NCBI GenBank assembly: GCA_014529385.2
Contig: CM043953.1
Coordinates: 115,232,049 to 115,296,048, forward strand
Direction: 5' to 3'
Length of the DNA: 64,000 nucleotides
Origin: Adiantum capillus-veneris
Lineage: Eukaryota; Streptophyta; Polypodiopsida; Polypodiales; Pteridaceae
Shown here: one piece after another, positions 9,134-20,956 of the stretch
How the letters are laid out: each line of letters opens with the position of its first letter
Position numbering within the stretch: the stretch's first letter is position 1
Position numbers and translations under genes: made by a program
The notes under the pieces: generated by a model
The model's input: the letters and a program-made list of their open reading frames with translations, nothing else
Databases searched by the model: none
What the model was told of the DNA's origin: nothing

Positions 9134-10275
9134 TGTCAGGAGTTTTTTGGAGCAAGGGATTGCGCATATGTACATACCCATGCATGGTGCATCAAATAAA
9201 GTATTGCCCATTTTCCAGAGCCAGGTGGTTACGTGGGGCCCACATGTGTACAGGTAGGACACCATGTACATAGTGCATCGATTTTCATCATTACTAGTAC
9301 CATTGTGTTTTTCTACAATAAGGAGGAGTTGGTAGCGCGTAAAACTTCTCGAGGAAGCTATCCGCGGGCCGACGACGTGAGGTTAGCAGGTGCGTCAGAT
9401 GGCATCTAGTGGCGTCAGGAGGGCGAACGAGGTCAATATTTGCACGCAGATGAGGACAGACACAACGTGGGTGTTTGCTTGTGAGAATTATGCAGAAAGG
9501 TCATCATGAGGACCTTTTTTTGGGGCCACTTCACGTGATGGCGAGGTGCATTATTGGAAAAAAGCTGAGTGCCAGGTGTGCGAATGATGCAAAAAGGTGA
9601 CAACTATGCACTGCGAGGTCAGTTTTTGGCCTGTTCGGGGTCCGTTTGAGGTCATCTAAAAGGCTAAGGGTGCCCAACTAAAAAAGCTAAGTGTGGGAAC
9701 TGAAAAAACTGAGAGAAGACCAGAAAAAACGTGGAGAAGAGAGGAGGAACAGCCGCAGGTGTGTTTTTTGGGTTTTTGGAGCCTGTTTTGGCCGTAAACT
9801 GCTCATCCGATGTCGGATTTGAGCACTTTGACATTGTAGACTGGGGTTTTGGGCCGTTCCGGACGCGATGGCGCTGTCCATTTTGCCAAATTCCTCACTC
9901 TTTTTCTGCTGTTTTTCTGTGTAATCTTCTCCGGTGAGTGAAGCTTCTTCTCCAATTTGTGATTGTATCTGGTATCTTTTACCCATATTGTGTGAGCTGT
10001 TTGCCCCATTGGTGTTGGCCCAAGCTCAATTGTATCTAAACATCAGAAATTCTCCTCTTTTGAGCTGAGTTTTTTGGGTGTGTGTGTGTGTGTGTGTGTT
10101 TGTGTGGAGTGGGCAAGTGGATAGTCTCTCTCCTCTCACTCCAGAGGTGTGTTCCCTGTCTCGGCCAGGTGTGTTGTGTAAACCGAGTGGTGCCCCTTAG
10201 TGTGTGTGTGTATCATTCCAAGAGTGTGTGTCGGGTCGTTATAGAGGCGCTGTGTGTGTTTTCATCCCGCTCACA
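9134..10275 (+). repeat. T1 3' LTR
   Basis: This 1142-bp LTR is a near-identical copy of 1530-2673, from TGTCAGG to CTCACA. The next bases, GCGT, form the right target duplication, and G0 sequence resumes. Confidence 0.95.
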
Positions 10276-10748
10276 GCGTAAATAGTCTTTTTAACTGGTA
10301 CAAAATGTGCTTGTTTGCTAAATCAATCAGCTATTGTCCAGATGCATGCATTCACATGAAAAGATCTTGGCAATCCAAACATAGAATCCTTGGATATACT
10401 CTTCCAATGGAAATCAAGCATAGGTAATGGCTAAGCGAGGTTGCTTGTCTTTTGACATAGAATGCAATTGGTAACATAGTATTGTATGTTGGAATTCATT
10501 GTTGGCCAAATCAAAGTACATCTCTACCCCCTTTATAGTAGCTTGAATCCCTTTGTGTCTTGCATGAGGAGGAGCATGAAACTCATACATAACCTTTTCA
10601 CGCAAGGCTTGTGTAATGCATGGCCTATTGTCATAAAGAAGATGATCATCTTGTATGTTGTATGGTTCCTCTTTCTTCCCTAGTGCAATAGCTAGCATTA
10701 CATCTTTAAAGTTTGGATCCATAACATACTCATCTATCATAGAGGATA
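10276..10748 (-). pseudogene. G0 integrase N-terminal part (zinc-finger region)
   Basis: The minus strand carries the link after RNase H (DEYVMDPNFKDV), then an integrase finger region with HAPPHARHKGIQATIKG and a following Cys. It continues toward the core (a PVKKT-like line) until cut by T1 at 10276. On the other side the text joins 12437 across solo LTR S1: the words before and after the solo LTR read on in one frame. Stops are present, so this is a remnant. Confidence 0.8.
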
Positions 10749-12436
10749 TGTCATAAAATCTAATATCTAACTTTACCAAATGATTTTCTCATGTTAAACT
10801 GATCATTTAATATGGGGAGATAAAAGGGCATTAAGAGTTAGAATATAGATATGTGCTTCTAGACCTATCTTATCAAGGGACCTAAAGGAGAAAGGGTTCT
10901 AGATCAATAGGAGGTCCAAAATATGGTGGTCTACCAAAGGGCAATGTGCACCAAAGTGCTTCTAAGCTTATCTCAAAAGGGGACTAAAGGAGAGATGGTT
11001 ACACCTCAAAAAGGGTCCAACAAGGAGATAACTTACTCATGAGCAATGTGCAACTAATGGAGCATTAAAGACCTTAAGGTTAGCTTCATTAAAGCCACCA
11101 AGTATAGTGTTAAAAGCCTTTAGGCCTAGGTTATTTTCTTCAAGTCATTGGTGGTGGGAACCTATGCCAACTAAGGGTAGGGGGGATGAGAGAGAGTGCA
11201 CACACTCTCTCACAAGCCCATCTCCCCCGAAGGGGCGATAAGGACACATGTCAGTCTCCTAGCTCTATTTCCCCCATAGTGTGCCTAGTTCCTATTGGCT
11301 AGCCACCCTAAAGGTCCAATGAGATTTTAGTTAATTAATTTGAGCATATCTTTTATTAGAAAATGTATTTTATAGTCCAATTAATTTTTTAAAATCCCTA
11401 GATCCTATTGGATAGTCTATTAAGGGGTCCAATGAGAATTAAGCAAGCCATGTGCAAGCTTAATTCCTATTGGCTAGTTGACCTAGAGGTCCAATAAGAA
11501 TTTAGCTCAATTATTTAAATGCTTGAAGCTTGTGTCAATAACTTAAAAAGGACACTTTTCACAATGCTACTTCTGCGGCTTGAAATGACCAAGACCGACC
11601 ATTGGCTAACCCCCAAAGTGAACCAATGAGAAGGTAGCTAGTGTAAATGACCCACATCAAATTCCCTCTCTCTCTCTCTCTCTCTCTCTCCAAATTCCCT
11701 CTCTCTCTCTCTCTCTCAAGAATCCCATGCCCCATTCACTCTTTCATTGTCTGTGTGTGGAAGCACTCAAGCCTCCTCCTTCTCCAAGCTTGTGAAGAGG
11801 AGAGTCTACTCCAACAACTCTTGGCTATGGAATGAAAATCCAACCAAGAGCTAAGCTCAAAAGCATGCTATCATCTCATTCATTGTCAATCTCTATGCTA
11901 AGCTAAAGCTACTATGAGTGATGATATGCAAGGGGTTACTTCTTTCTTGTATGGCCACTTCTCATTTTCTCTATCTCCCTCACTCCCTGCCAGCTCTCCT
12001 CACCTTTCATGGTGTTTCAGGTCTTGGGATTGAGGCCAAGGACAATTTCTATTATTTGCAAGCAAGTTAAGTGTTATTTAGTGCAAAGCCTTGGTGTATG
12101 AAGCTTCCATCTTCATAGCACCAAAGAGGTTTCAAGGAACCCAAGAATTGTATTGTATAAAGTGTCTCTCAATGGGAGTATCTATAGTACAAAAGACTTT
12201 TGGAGGCTAGGGGGGACTAGCTCCAAGTAAATCTAATCCTTGATTGTTGTCAATTTCTTTAATTTTCTCCCTTTTTCAAGTTATTTCTCATGCCATGTTA
12301 ATTAGGAAATTTGTTTAATGTTTCTATCTCTTACCAAGCACTCTCTCTATCTACATAAAGGAATTTCCTTGAAGAAATTCTCACTATGCTATTCTCGTTC
12401 CCCCACAATCTAAGTTATTAGCATAATTTCATTACA
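10749..12436 (+). mobile_element. S1: solo LTR of the G2/G3 gypsy family
   Basis: This is a single LTR of 1688 bp, from TGTCATAAAATC to TTTCATTACA, homologous to the G2 LTRs at 13421 and 23234. It is flanked by an exact 5-bp duplication GGATA at 10744-10748 and 12437-12441. It has no internal region, so it arose by LTR-LTR recombination. It includes a CT microsatellite at about 11667-11717. It interrupts the G0 pol text between RNase H and integrase. Confidence 0.93.
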
Positions 12437-13250
12437 GGATAGATCATTGTGAGTAGCTATTGATACAACATTTACCTTGGGTCTTTGTGAGAGCGCATTG
12501 GCCACTTGGTTGTGCTTATCAGCAATGTGAGCAATATGAAAATGAAATTGAGAAAGAAAATTTTCCCACCTCTCTTGTTTATCACCCAATTTAGTTTGCA
12601 TTAGAAAGTATTTAAGACTTTGATTATTTGTGTTCAATATAAATGGACTGCCTAGGAGATAATGCTTTCATGTATCCAAGGCATGCATGATAGCTAATAG
12701 CTCTTTCTCAAATATCCCTAGATGATTTTTATGGTCAGTTAATCTCCTACTTTCATATGCTATGGCATGCCCTTCTTAAAGCAACACAGCTCCAAGGCAA
12801 TGTCCACAAGCATCACATTGGACTTCAAAAGGCTTTGAGAGATCTGGTAATATTAGGATTTCTTGAGAGATAGGTTTTTCTTTAAGAGTTTCAAAAGCTT
12901 TGTCTTCTTTTGCAATGGTTTTTCTATAAGTGAATTTCTTTCTATGAAGCACCTAGGTATGCACACATACCTATAAAGATTCTTAGTTCATGTAGATTTT
13001 TTTGTATGGGCCATCCATTCATTATGTCCAACTTTTCAAGGTCCATTTGGATCCCTCCTTGGGAGATAATATGGCCTCAAAACTGAATCACTTTTAAGAA
13101 AGATTCATTTTTCTTTTGGTTAATGTAAGGCTTATTCTCTCTCAAAACTTGAAATATTACCTTGAGATGTTGCTTGTGTTCTTCTAGAGTCTTGGAATAG
13201 ATGATGATGTCATAAAAAACACTCACATGAAAGTTTGATGAGGTCTAAAA
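12437..13250 (-). pseudogene. G0 reverse transcriptase end and RNase H, broken
   Basis: Read on the minus strand, 13250-12780 gives the end of a Ty3/gypsy reverse transcriptase: a YSKTLEEHKQHL line, then GHIISQGGIQMD. The active-site pair reads YD instead of DD. From about 12715 the RNase H follows: FEKELLAIMHALDTWKHY, then QSLKYF, and HNQVANALSQR at 12637-12410. Stops and shifts are frequent. The upstream part of pol is missing because the plus-strand G3 LTR begins at 13251. Confidence 0.8.
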
Positions 13251-13420
13251 TGTCATAAAATTTAATATCCAACCTTACCAAATGATTTTCTCATGTTAAG
13301 TTGATAATTTGAAATGGGAGATAAAAGGGGAGCAAGAGTTAGAACATAGATATGTGTTACTAGTCCTACTCTAAAGGGGAGATAATTGCATCTCAATAGG
13401 AGTCTACCAAAGAGAAAGTG
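13251..13420 (+). repeat. G3 5' LTR, first fragment
   Basis: It begins TGTCATAAAATTTAATATCC, the start of the G2-family LTR, and runs 170 bp. The next LTR start at 13421 then interrupts it. The sequence that should follow (AAGGTACACTTAATGG type) is found at 24948 after G2, so this is the left edge of an older LTR split by G2. Confidence 0.8.
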
Positions 13421-14054
13421 TCATAAAATGCAATATCTAAATTTACCAAATGATTTCTCACATTAAATTGATCATTTAATATGGGAAGGTAAAAAGGGAA
13501 CAAGAGTTAGAATATAGATATGTGCTTTTAGACCTATCTCAATAGGGGACCAAGAGGAGAGATGGTTGCATCTCAATAAGGGTCCAAATGGAGATGGTTT
13601 ACCAAAGAGCTAAGTGCAACAAGTGCTTATCAACTTATCTCAAGAGGGGACCAAGAGGAGAGATGGTTCCATCTCAATAGGGGTCCAAAAAGGAGATAGT
13701 CTACCAAAGAGCAATATGCACGTAATGGAGCTTAAAAGACCTTAGGGTTAACTTCATTAAAGACCTCCAAAGGTTAGTGTTAAAAGTCCTTAGACCAAGA
13801 CCTTTAGGTACTTTAAACCTTATGCAAGCTAGGCATGTGCTTGAGGTGCTTGTCGTGCTTAAGTTGAGTAAGGTGCTTGAGGCGCTTGTCATGCTTGATG
13901 ACCAGGGTGCTTAGGTGCTTGTTGTGCTTGATGACCCAAGGTGCTTAAGGTGCTTTTGTCATGCTTGACGACCAAGGTGCTTGAGAAGCTTCATGTCAAA
14001 GAAAAACCCTACAAAGGAGGGGGCGAGCCCTAAAGGTAAGGGCATGAGAGCACA

Positions 14055-14125
<71 letters not shown>

Positions 14126-15226
14126 TCAAGGAAAGCCCAACAGGCAATAAGGACACATGTCAATCACCTACCCATGTTGCCCTCGTAATGTGCTTGAATC
14201 CTATTGGATGGCCTTGAGGGCGGTCTAATGAGATTTCAGTTTAATTATTTAATGCTTTAACTCTCACAAAAAGGGAGTAAGAAGGACACTTGTTCATTAT
14301 GATACCCCTATTGCTTGTTTTGCAGGAGGCCTTGCAATGGCTAGCCCAAAACTGGTGCAATGATCTTGTAGGTAGTGTTGTAGTCCCAAATCAAATTCTC
14401 TTTCTCTCTCTCATGAATCCCACGCCCCACTACCCACTCTCATTGTGTAGGTGGTGATTGAAGTCATCTCCTTCTTCCAAACTTGAGAAGGGAGAGCCTA
14501 CACACACAATTCTTGGCTATGGAATGCAAATCCAAGCAAGAGAAGCCCAAATCATGCTCATCATCTTCTCTAATCTCCATTAATCACTATATTATGCTAT
14601 GTTAAAGCTCTAAGAGTTATTATGTGTGAGGGGATTAATTCTTCCTTGTATAAATACTTCTCATGCTCTCTTCTTCCTCACTCCCTACCAACTCTCCTCA
14701 CCTTTCATGGTGTTTGAGGTCTTGGGATTGAGATCGGGGATAAGTTAATGTTCTTTTTCAAGTTCTTGTTGTTTACAAGTATGATAATGGTGGTGCATGA
14801 AGCTTTCCATCTTCATGACACCCAAATGATTCAAGGAACACAAAGACTAGTGATGCTCATCACAAGTTCTTGATTGTTTTCAAGAAAATTAATTATTGTG
14901 TAAAGCAAGGTCTTGGTTCATGAAGGTATTTGTCTTCACGGCACCAAAGAGGTCTTAAGAAACACAAAATATTGTATTGTACCAAGTTTCTCCTCATGAG
15001 AAAACCTATAATACAAAAGCCTTTTGGAGGGGGGACCGGCTCAAAGTATCTCCGGTCCTCAATTGTTGTTAATTTCTCTCTCTCTCTCTCTCTCTCTCTT
15101 ACAAGTTATTGGTCATGCTATGTTATTTAGGAAATGTGTTTAATGTTTCTCTCTCCATCCAAGCACTCTCTCTCTACTTACATGAAGGAATGCTACAATC
15201 TAAGCTAATAGGCCAATTCCATTACA
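13421..15226 (+). repeat. G2 5' LTR
   Basis: This 1806-bp LTR runs from TGTCATAAAATGC to CCATTACA. It holds repeats of a GGTGCTTGAGG-like motif (13800-13990), a (CA)n tract of about 65 bp (14057-14122) and a CT tract (15076-15100). It pairs with 23234-24947. Confidence 0.9.
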
Positions 15227-15227
15227 T

Positions 15228-15239
15228 TGGTATTAGAGA
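15228..15239 (+). promoter_or_regulatory. G2 primer binding site, initiator-Met type
   Basis: TGGTATTAGAGA lies one base after the LTR. It matches the common plant site TGGTATCAGAGC with two changes. Confidence 0.75.
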
Positions 15240-16880
15240 ATTTGGTTTCTCTTTTCTTGCTTAAGAAGAGAGATCTTTAAGTAGCCTATTTATGGCTGGT
15301 TTTGTTAATTGTATTCGGGTAAGTGGGATTGGTATCCATTGTTGGTTTTGTTGAGCCCACTAAGTGGGATATGGTGCACACCTCAAGAGCTTTGAACTTA
15401 ATAATGGAGTCTTTATAGACTTGCCAATGGCTTTACCATTATTGAGCTATAAGAATTCCAAAAGGAGCTAGCCCTTGGCAATTTTGCTATGTTATACTTA
15501 CTTCACTAATCTCTATAATTAACCAAAATTGAGCCATGGGTGTAGATGCTTAAGTGCTGATTTTCAAGGCTAAGAGGAGTAGCAACTAAGGTTTTGAATT
15601 GCCAAAGAACAAACTTAGCAAACACATAAGTTTTGTTAGCATGGCTGACAATAATTAAGACAGTATAATGAATGTTGATAATTTTGATTTTGCACATGAA
15701 AGTGCTACTAGTGACACCCCCATGCTTGTAATTTATCTTGTCACTAAGCTTCAACAAGCTATGGGAAGCTAAGCTTCTCTATTTAAAAGGAGAGAGCATG
15801 CTTCAAATGAAGAGTCCCCACCAAAGGAACAAGAAAGAAGTGAATCTCCAAACAATTTAGAAGATGTCTCTCCACAAAGATGACGGATACAAACATCTCC
15901 AACTCCTCCTAAGAGGAAGAAATCACCACATAGCCCTGTCCACCATGAACCCAAGAGAGAAGAGAAGAATGCAAGGAAAAAAAAGGAGAGAAAGAGGTCA
16001 CCCTCTTCTCCATCTTCTTCGTCTTTTTTTTCTTCTAATGAAAGTAGTGGCTATTCCTCCAAGTAATCTCAAAGGAGAGGACATAGGAAACCCCATTCCA
16101 GAGACCCAACAAGCTTAAGAAGTTTAAAGAGGGAGAAAAGAATATCTCTTTCCTCACCTATGATGGTACCTTTGGTGCCATAGATTAAGTTCTGGCCTTT
16201 ATTCAATAGTTTGATGTGGCCTTTGGAGATAAAGGCTTCACAAAGTCCTCCAAGCTACAACATGTAGCTATGAATTTTCAAAAGTCCGCCAGGAAATGGT
16301 GGGCTAGCCTACGGGCTAATGGAGAAGCTCCTAAGACATGGACAACTTTAAGAGATTCCATCATGAAGCAATTTCTTGCAAGCGATGCTAAAGATAAAGT
16401 GCTTACAAAATGGCGAAGCTTGAAATTATCTGCCTACGAGTCTTTCCACAAGTATGTAGAAAAGTTTTGGGATTTACATCTCAAAGCCACTGTCTACAAA
16501 AAGAAAGATTTTGGAGAGCAAAAACAACAATTCTATGCTGGGCTACCTGAAGACATGTGCAAATATGTCATTTATCAAAGGCCCAAGCCTATCTTTGCAG
16601 TCATACACCATACTATGGTTGCTTCCAAGATCAATTTCCAACAAGGGGCTAAGAGAAATATTAAGCCCGTGGAAATTAAGGACAAATGACAGCAAAAAGG
16701 GAAGAATAGTCCACAAAGTTCTTCCAAAGGCAACTTTAATAACAATAACAATAACAAGGCAAAAATAAACTCTCTTCGGAAGAGCTAGAGCGCTATCGCA
16801 AAGAAAACAAGTGCTTTAAGTGTGGAGAGCAAGGACATGCCTATCGTGTTTGTCCCCAAAGAGATGCACATAATGAGCTA
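15240..16880 (+). pseudogene. G2 leader and gag, broken
   Basis: After about 480 bp of leader, coding character begins near 15720. The clearest part is 16216-16689, a capsid-like segment with KSARKWWASLR, TWTTLRDSIMKQF, LSAYESFHKYVEKFWDL and QFYAGLPEDM, typical of plant gypsy gag. The nucleocapsid knuckle CFKCGEQGHAYRVC is at 16812-16853, in a different frame. Low-complexity Ser/Arg/Lys-rich sequence lies at 15950-16060. The same gag region occurs in G3 at about 25240-25700. Frame breaks make it a pseudogene. Confidence 0.75.
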
Positions 16881-18990
16881 TCTTGAGCTTCTAAAGTTGA
16901 AGCCCCACAAGAGATGCCCATACTCAAGGACTTTAGTTTTCTTATGCTAGGAAAAATATGTCATAGATGCCAAATGAGTTGCGTAATACCATACCACATG
17001 TAAATACGCATGCTTTTGACAAGTCAATGGATATACCTATTTTTGTGTACTTGACTATTGATAGGAAGATTATAATTGATTCCAATGTTTTAACAAGTAA
17101 CAATGAAAAAACAAAAAAAAGGGAATCAAGAGGAATTGGACCTATCTAATCTCCAAAGTGGATCCCAAGATGTTTTTATTGATGATATCCTTGATGAGCT
17201 ATCTCCAAAATGAAGGGATAATGTACATGCAATAGAGTTTCTACCATAAAGCTCACTGCCTAATAAGCCTCTTTATTAAGTTAAACAAGAGGAGATCATG
17301 AGGCAACTGCATGAACTAGTAAGTTTTGAAAGAGAATAAGCTTTTTGTTAATCCAAAGCAAAGTAAATCTTTCTTACAAGAGATTCAATACTTACGTCAC
17401 ATTATCTCTCAAGATGGAATCCAAATGGTCCAACAATGTTAAAGGTAATAAAAGGTTGACCTAATCCAAGTAATCTACATGAATTGCAGAGTTATTGCAA
17501 AAGAGAAAATTGCTTTTGAATAGCTAAAGAAAGGGCTTAGCTCTAACTTGCGTTTACAACGACTGGATCTCTCAAAGCTATCTGAAGTTCAATAATGTCT
17601 ATTATGATTTCCTTTGAGTAAAATTACATACAAAAGGAGCTACGAGTTGTTCTACATGCCCTAGACATATGGAAGCACTATCTTTTGGAGACTCCTTTCA
17701 TCCTACAAACATATTACCAAAGTCTCAAATATTTCATGACGCACGTCAAATCTTTCGACAACCAAATGATGTGGGAAAATTTCCTTTTGCAAATTTCAAT
17801 TTCAATTGCTCACATTATTGGCAAGCACAATCAAGTGGCCAATGCACTTTCACAACGATCAGGGGTAAATGAAGTGTCAATAATAACTCACAATGATCTA
17901 TCTTTCATGATAAGATGAGTATTTTACTGACCCAAACTTTAGGGATGTAATTATAGACTTTGCATTAAAGAGAAAGAAGAATTACTCACTTTAAAGAATG
18001 GTTATCTTTTGTATGACAAAAGGCTATGTTTTGTTCACTCATTCCTTGAAGAAGTCATAAATGAATCTCATGCTCCCTCTAATGTGGGGCATGGAGGGAT
18101 TCAAAATACATTAAAAAATCAATAAAAACCTATTTCTATTGACCTACCCTCAAAACAAATATGAAATACTAGGGAAATGACAAAAGACCAGGACTTGCCA
18201 ACCTATTTTGTCGGATAGAGATCATAAAATGACCAAAAAAGTTGTGGGAGGGTCTCTTTGAAAATCTAGGTATAAGGTTAAAACTTCTCCTTGGTTTATC
18301 ACCCACTAACAGATGGCCAAAATAGGATAGCTAACCTTAAAATTCAAGATCTACTAAAAACGTATGTCTTGGAAGTACAATAACGCTCACAATGGGAGAA
18401 GTATTTATGTTCAATAGAGTATGTGTATAATGACACTGTATATACTACTTCAAGAAAGGCATCTTCAGAGGTAAAAGAGGAAATATCTAAAAGTCACTTA
18501 CTACTTAAGGTATATGGGAAGTTCTTCAATATGCTAAGATGAGTTTAGCCAGGATCTAAAATAATCTTCCACAAGATTAAAGAAGCTATTTCCATCTCAA
18601 AGGAAAGGCAAAAAGGGCTGCTGCTAACAAGCACCAAGAGCCCTAGCCTTTTAAGAAAATGACTGGGTCTTGCTAAAGTTCCTCAAGGCTCATTTAAGGC
18701 AAATTATGGACAAGAATCTTATGGGCCACCATAAGTATTATGGTAAAACTACCAAAAAGATACTATGACCCTTTCCAAAATTTTAAGCCCATCAATCAAA
18801 TGGCTTAACATTGCCCAACCATTGGCTTATTAAGAAGAGCCTATTCAAGCCTTTTAAAGAAGAGCCACCAAGAGAGACAAAAATTGAAAGAAGCAAGGAT
18901 GAAAAATAGGAGCTCCAACCAAAGTCCATTCTTCAACATGGAGACAAGGTATTAAGACATGGTAAGATTATTGACAGTATCTAATTGAAT
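16881..18990 (+). pseudogene. G2 pol remnants (protease to integrase)
   Basis: Fragments in order: possible protease text at 16967-17149; the reverse transcriptase start (EEIMRQLHEL) at about 17296, joined by a deletion to its end (SFLQEIQYLRHIISQDGIQM) at 17370-17430; RNase H at 17640-17918 (HNQVANALSQR); integrase finger region at about 17920-18125; core with YHPLTDGQN and NLKIQDLLKTY at about 18295-18365; and C-terminal words such as NDWV/LLKF at about 18650. Stops occur throughout, and the RT active-site region is deleted. This copy cannot encode enzymes. Confidence 0.75.
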
Positions 18991-19320
18991 TTAGGAATTT
19001 AGGAATTATCCTTTTGAAGATGTTAGGTGCATACACAGAACATAATTTAAGGATAATATGAACCTTGTCAATGATTACAATGATACAATAGAGTAAGAAA
19101 ATGTAAAATGCATTTTAAATGACCAATGTTTTTTGTTGTATAAGACTCTCTCTTTCTTTTATTGTGCACAATTTCAAGTAGTATGCATGCTTAGGATCAT
19201 GTTTGTGGTGACGATGTCTCCCAAACACCACGTAGAACGTGTCAATCTACTTTGAAAGTATGATATGGAATAAAGAGGAGACATGATTGCGGTAGAAGGT
19301 GTCCTGGGTTGCATTGTGCG
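18991..19320 (+). other. G2 3' non-coding region, left part
   Basis: A/T-rich, no coding signal. A motif near 19221 (CTCCCAAACACCACGTAG) resembles one at 23083 beyond D1 and the CAAGCACCAAGT repeats of G0. Confidence 0.5.
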
Positions 19321-19760
19321 TTATATGGTATACGTATAATATGTATAAAATGGGCGTTTTATATGATTCCTTGTATTATACAGGTGTTTTATACGCTGCC
19401 ACATCATTATAATGGCCGTATCGTATAACTTTATATTATTTCGATCGATATAAAATTTGATTGAAATATATTCCGATCAAAATAAATTTTGATCGAAATA
19501 TTGAATATTATAAAACGAGGGCTAACTGCCTTCTCTTCTTCATTTTAAGTGCACTCTCTGTTTAGAGAGCAACGCCTTGAGCTCTTCACAAGAAGAGCTC
19601 AAAACTTCAATATTAAAACTTATTATTATTAACTTAGTTTAACCTTTGTGTAAAGATGATTTACACATAGAAATTGATTAAGTATAATAATCAGATAATT
19701 TCTTCTCGGTGAGAAAATTTGACATTTATATAATTTAAAAAATAGAATAGGTAAGTGTTA

Positions 19761-20040
19761 GTTATTTGCTTTGTGTAGAGTTTATTTCACACTTAGAAAT
19801 AACTTAGATTAGTATAGTGATGTTATTTGCTTTGTGTAGAGTTTATCTCACACTTAGAAATAACTTAAATTAGTGTAGTGATGTTATTTGCTTTGTGTAG
19901 AGTTTATCTCACTTAGAAATGACTTAGATTAGTGTAGTGATGTTAATTGTTTTGTGTAGAGTTTATCTCACATACAAGTAAATTTTATAAAGTTAATTAT
20001 TGTTTGCTTTGTGTAGAGAATTCTCACACTTTAAGTAATT
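19761..20040 (+). repeat. D1 left tandem array, about 60-bp unit, five copies
   Basis: Units start near 19761, 19822, 19883, 19942 and 20001, each with TTATTTGCTTTGTGTAGAGT or a close variant, then TTATCTCACACTTAG. Copies are degenerate, the last most so. Confidence 0.85.
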
Positions 20041-20054
20041 TAAAAATTGCTAAA

Positions 20055-20580
20055 TTTTAGATGTTAATTAGTGTTAATAAGTACTTGTACGGACGTACAA
20101 CATCGACCTTTACATCGAAGGCTCATGAGACTCTGACACTGCCTGCTACACAAGTGGGCAGCCATCATCTGAGGTAGTGGTTGAAGGAATACTAGAATTG
20201 GTGCTTTACCGCTACCTACGGATGACGGTTGTCCACTTGTGTACCTACAGATGATGGCTGCCCACTTGTGTAGTAGCCTGTGTCAGAATCTCATCGTCTT
20301 AACTTGGTAACTACAACTAAGAAATTGTTCAATTTTAGATGCTAATTAGTGTTAATAAATACACATTAAGTACTTGTACAAACGTACAACATCGACCTTT
20401 ACATCGAAGGCTTAGGAGACTTTGACACTGCCTGCCACACAAGTGGGCAACCATCATCTGAGGTAGTGGTTGAAGGAATATTAGACCTGGTGCTCTACCA
20501 CTACCTATAGATGATGGCTGTCCACTTGTGTACCTACAGATGATGGCTGCTCACTTGCTCTTGGGTTTAGGGTTAGGTGA
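20055..20580 (+). repeat. Duplicated foldback repeats in D1
   Basis: Two direct copies start with TTAGATGYTAATTAGTGTTA at about 20055 and 20336. Each holds an inverted repeat: one arm CACAAGTGGGCARCCATCAT, the other ATGATGGCTGYCCACTTGTG. In the first copy the long arms are about 20124-20177 and 20246-20297. Confidence 0.8.
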
Positions 20581-20604
20581 GCTTTCTGTTACAATCACCT
20601 TATT

Positions 20605-20651
20605 GAGTCTCGCATCTACTACTACTAAATGTAGTAGTAGATGCGAGGCTC
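20605..20651 (+). repeat. Near-perfect 21-bp stem hairpin
   Basis: Arms 20605-20625 and 20631-20651 are complementary with one mismatch or G-T pair around the 5-base centre TAAAT. The inner stem is a CTACTACTAC/GTAGTAGTAG run. Possible foldback or terminator-like structure; role unknown. Confidence 0.8.
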
Positions 20652-20956
20652 GGTGTGATTTACATCTACCTTTATATTCACTTGAAAGTAGTTGTTAGAG
20701 CTCTTTAACCAAATTCTAATTAAGTGGATATTACGTTAATACTTTACACTTGTTTAAAACAACATGTTTGCTTACAATTTACACTTCATAGCAACATTAA
20801 CTTAAGTTTGGCACAAGTCACAAAATTGAATAAGAAAGAAGATGATATCAAGCAAAAGAGAGACGCTTAAAATAAACATTGATAAGTTTTCAAAAATAAT
20901 TGTTCTCTTTTTCAAAGCACTAGTCACAAAATTGTAAAATTACAAAAGATAGAGTT

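Larger units (their letters stand above)
1530..10275 (+). mobile_element. T1: complete Tat-like Ty3/gypsy retrotransposon
   Basis: The element starts TGTCAGG and ends CTCACA, with LTRs 1530-2673 and 9134-10275. Its parts in order are LTR, primer site, a leader of about 1 kb, small ORF1, one gag-pol frame, polypurine tract and LTR. By eye the two LTRs differ at only about ten substitutions plus microsatellite length, so insertion was recent. The flanks are GCAT (1526-1529) and GCGT (10276-10279), a 4-bp target duplication with one change. It sits inside the G0 integrase, whose reading resumes on the other side. Confidence 0.93.

Noticed and set aside
13959-14217. ORFs with Cys-Val or Thr-His repeats on both strands
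   Set aside because: They are translations of the (CA)n tract in the G2 LTR.
20570-20592. TTTAGGG/TTAGG words that recall plant telomere repeats
   Set aside because: There is only about one and a half units, with no array.
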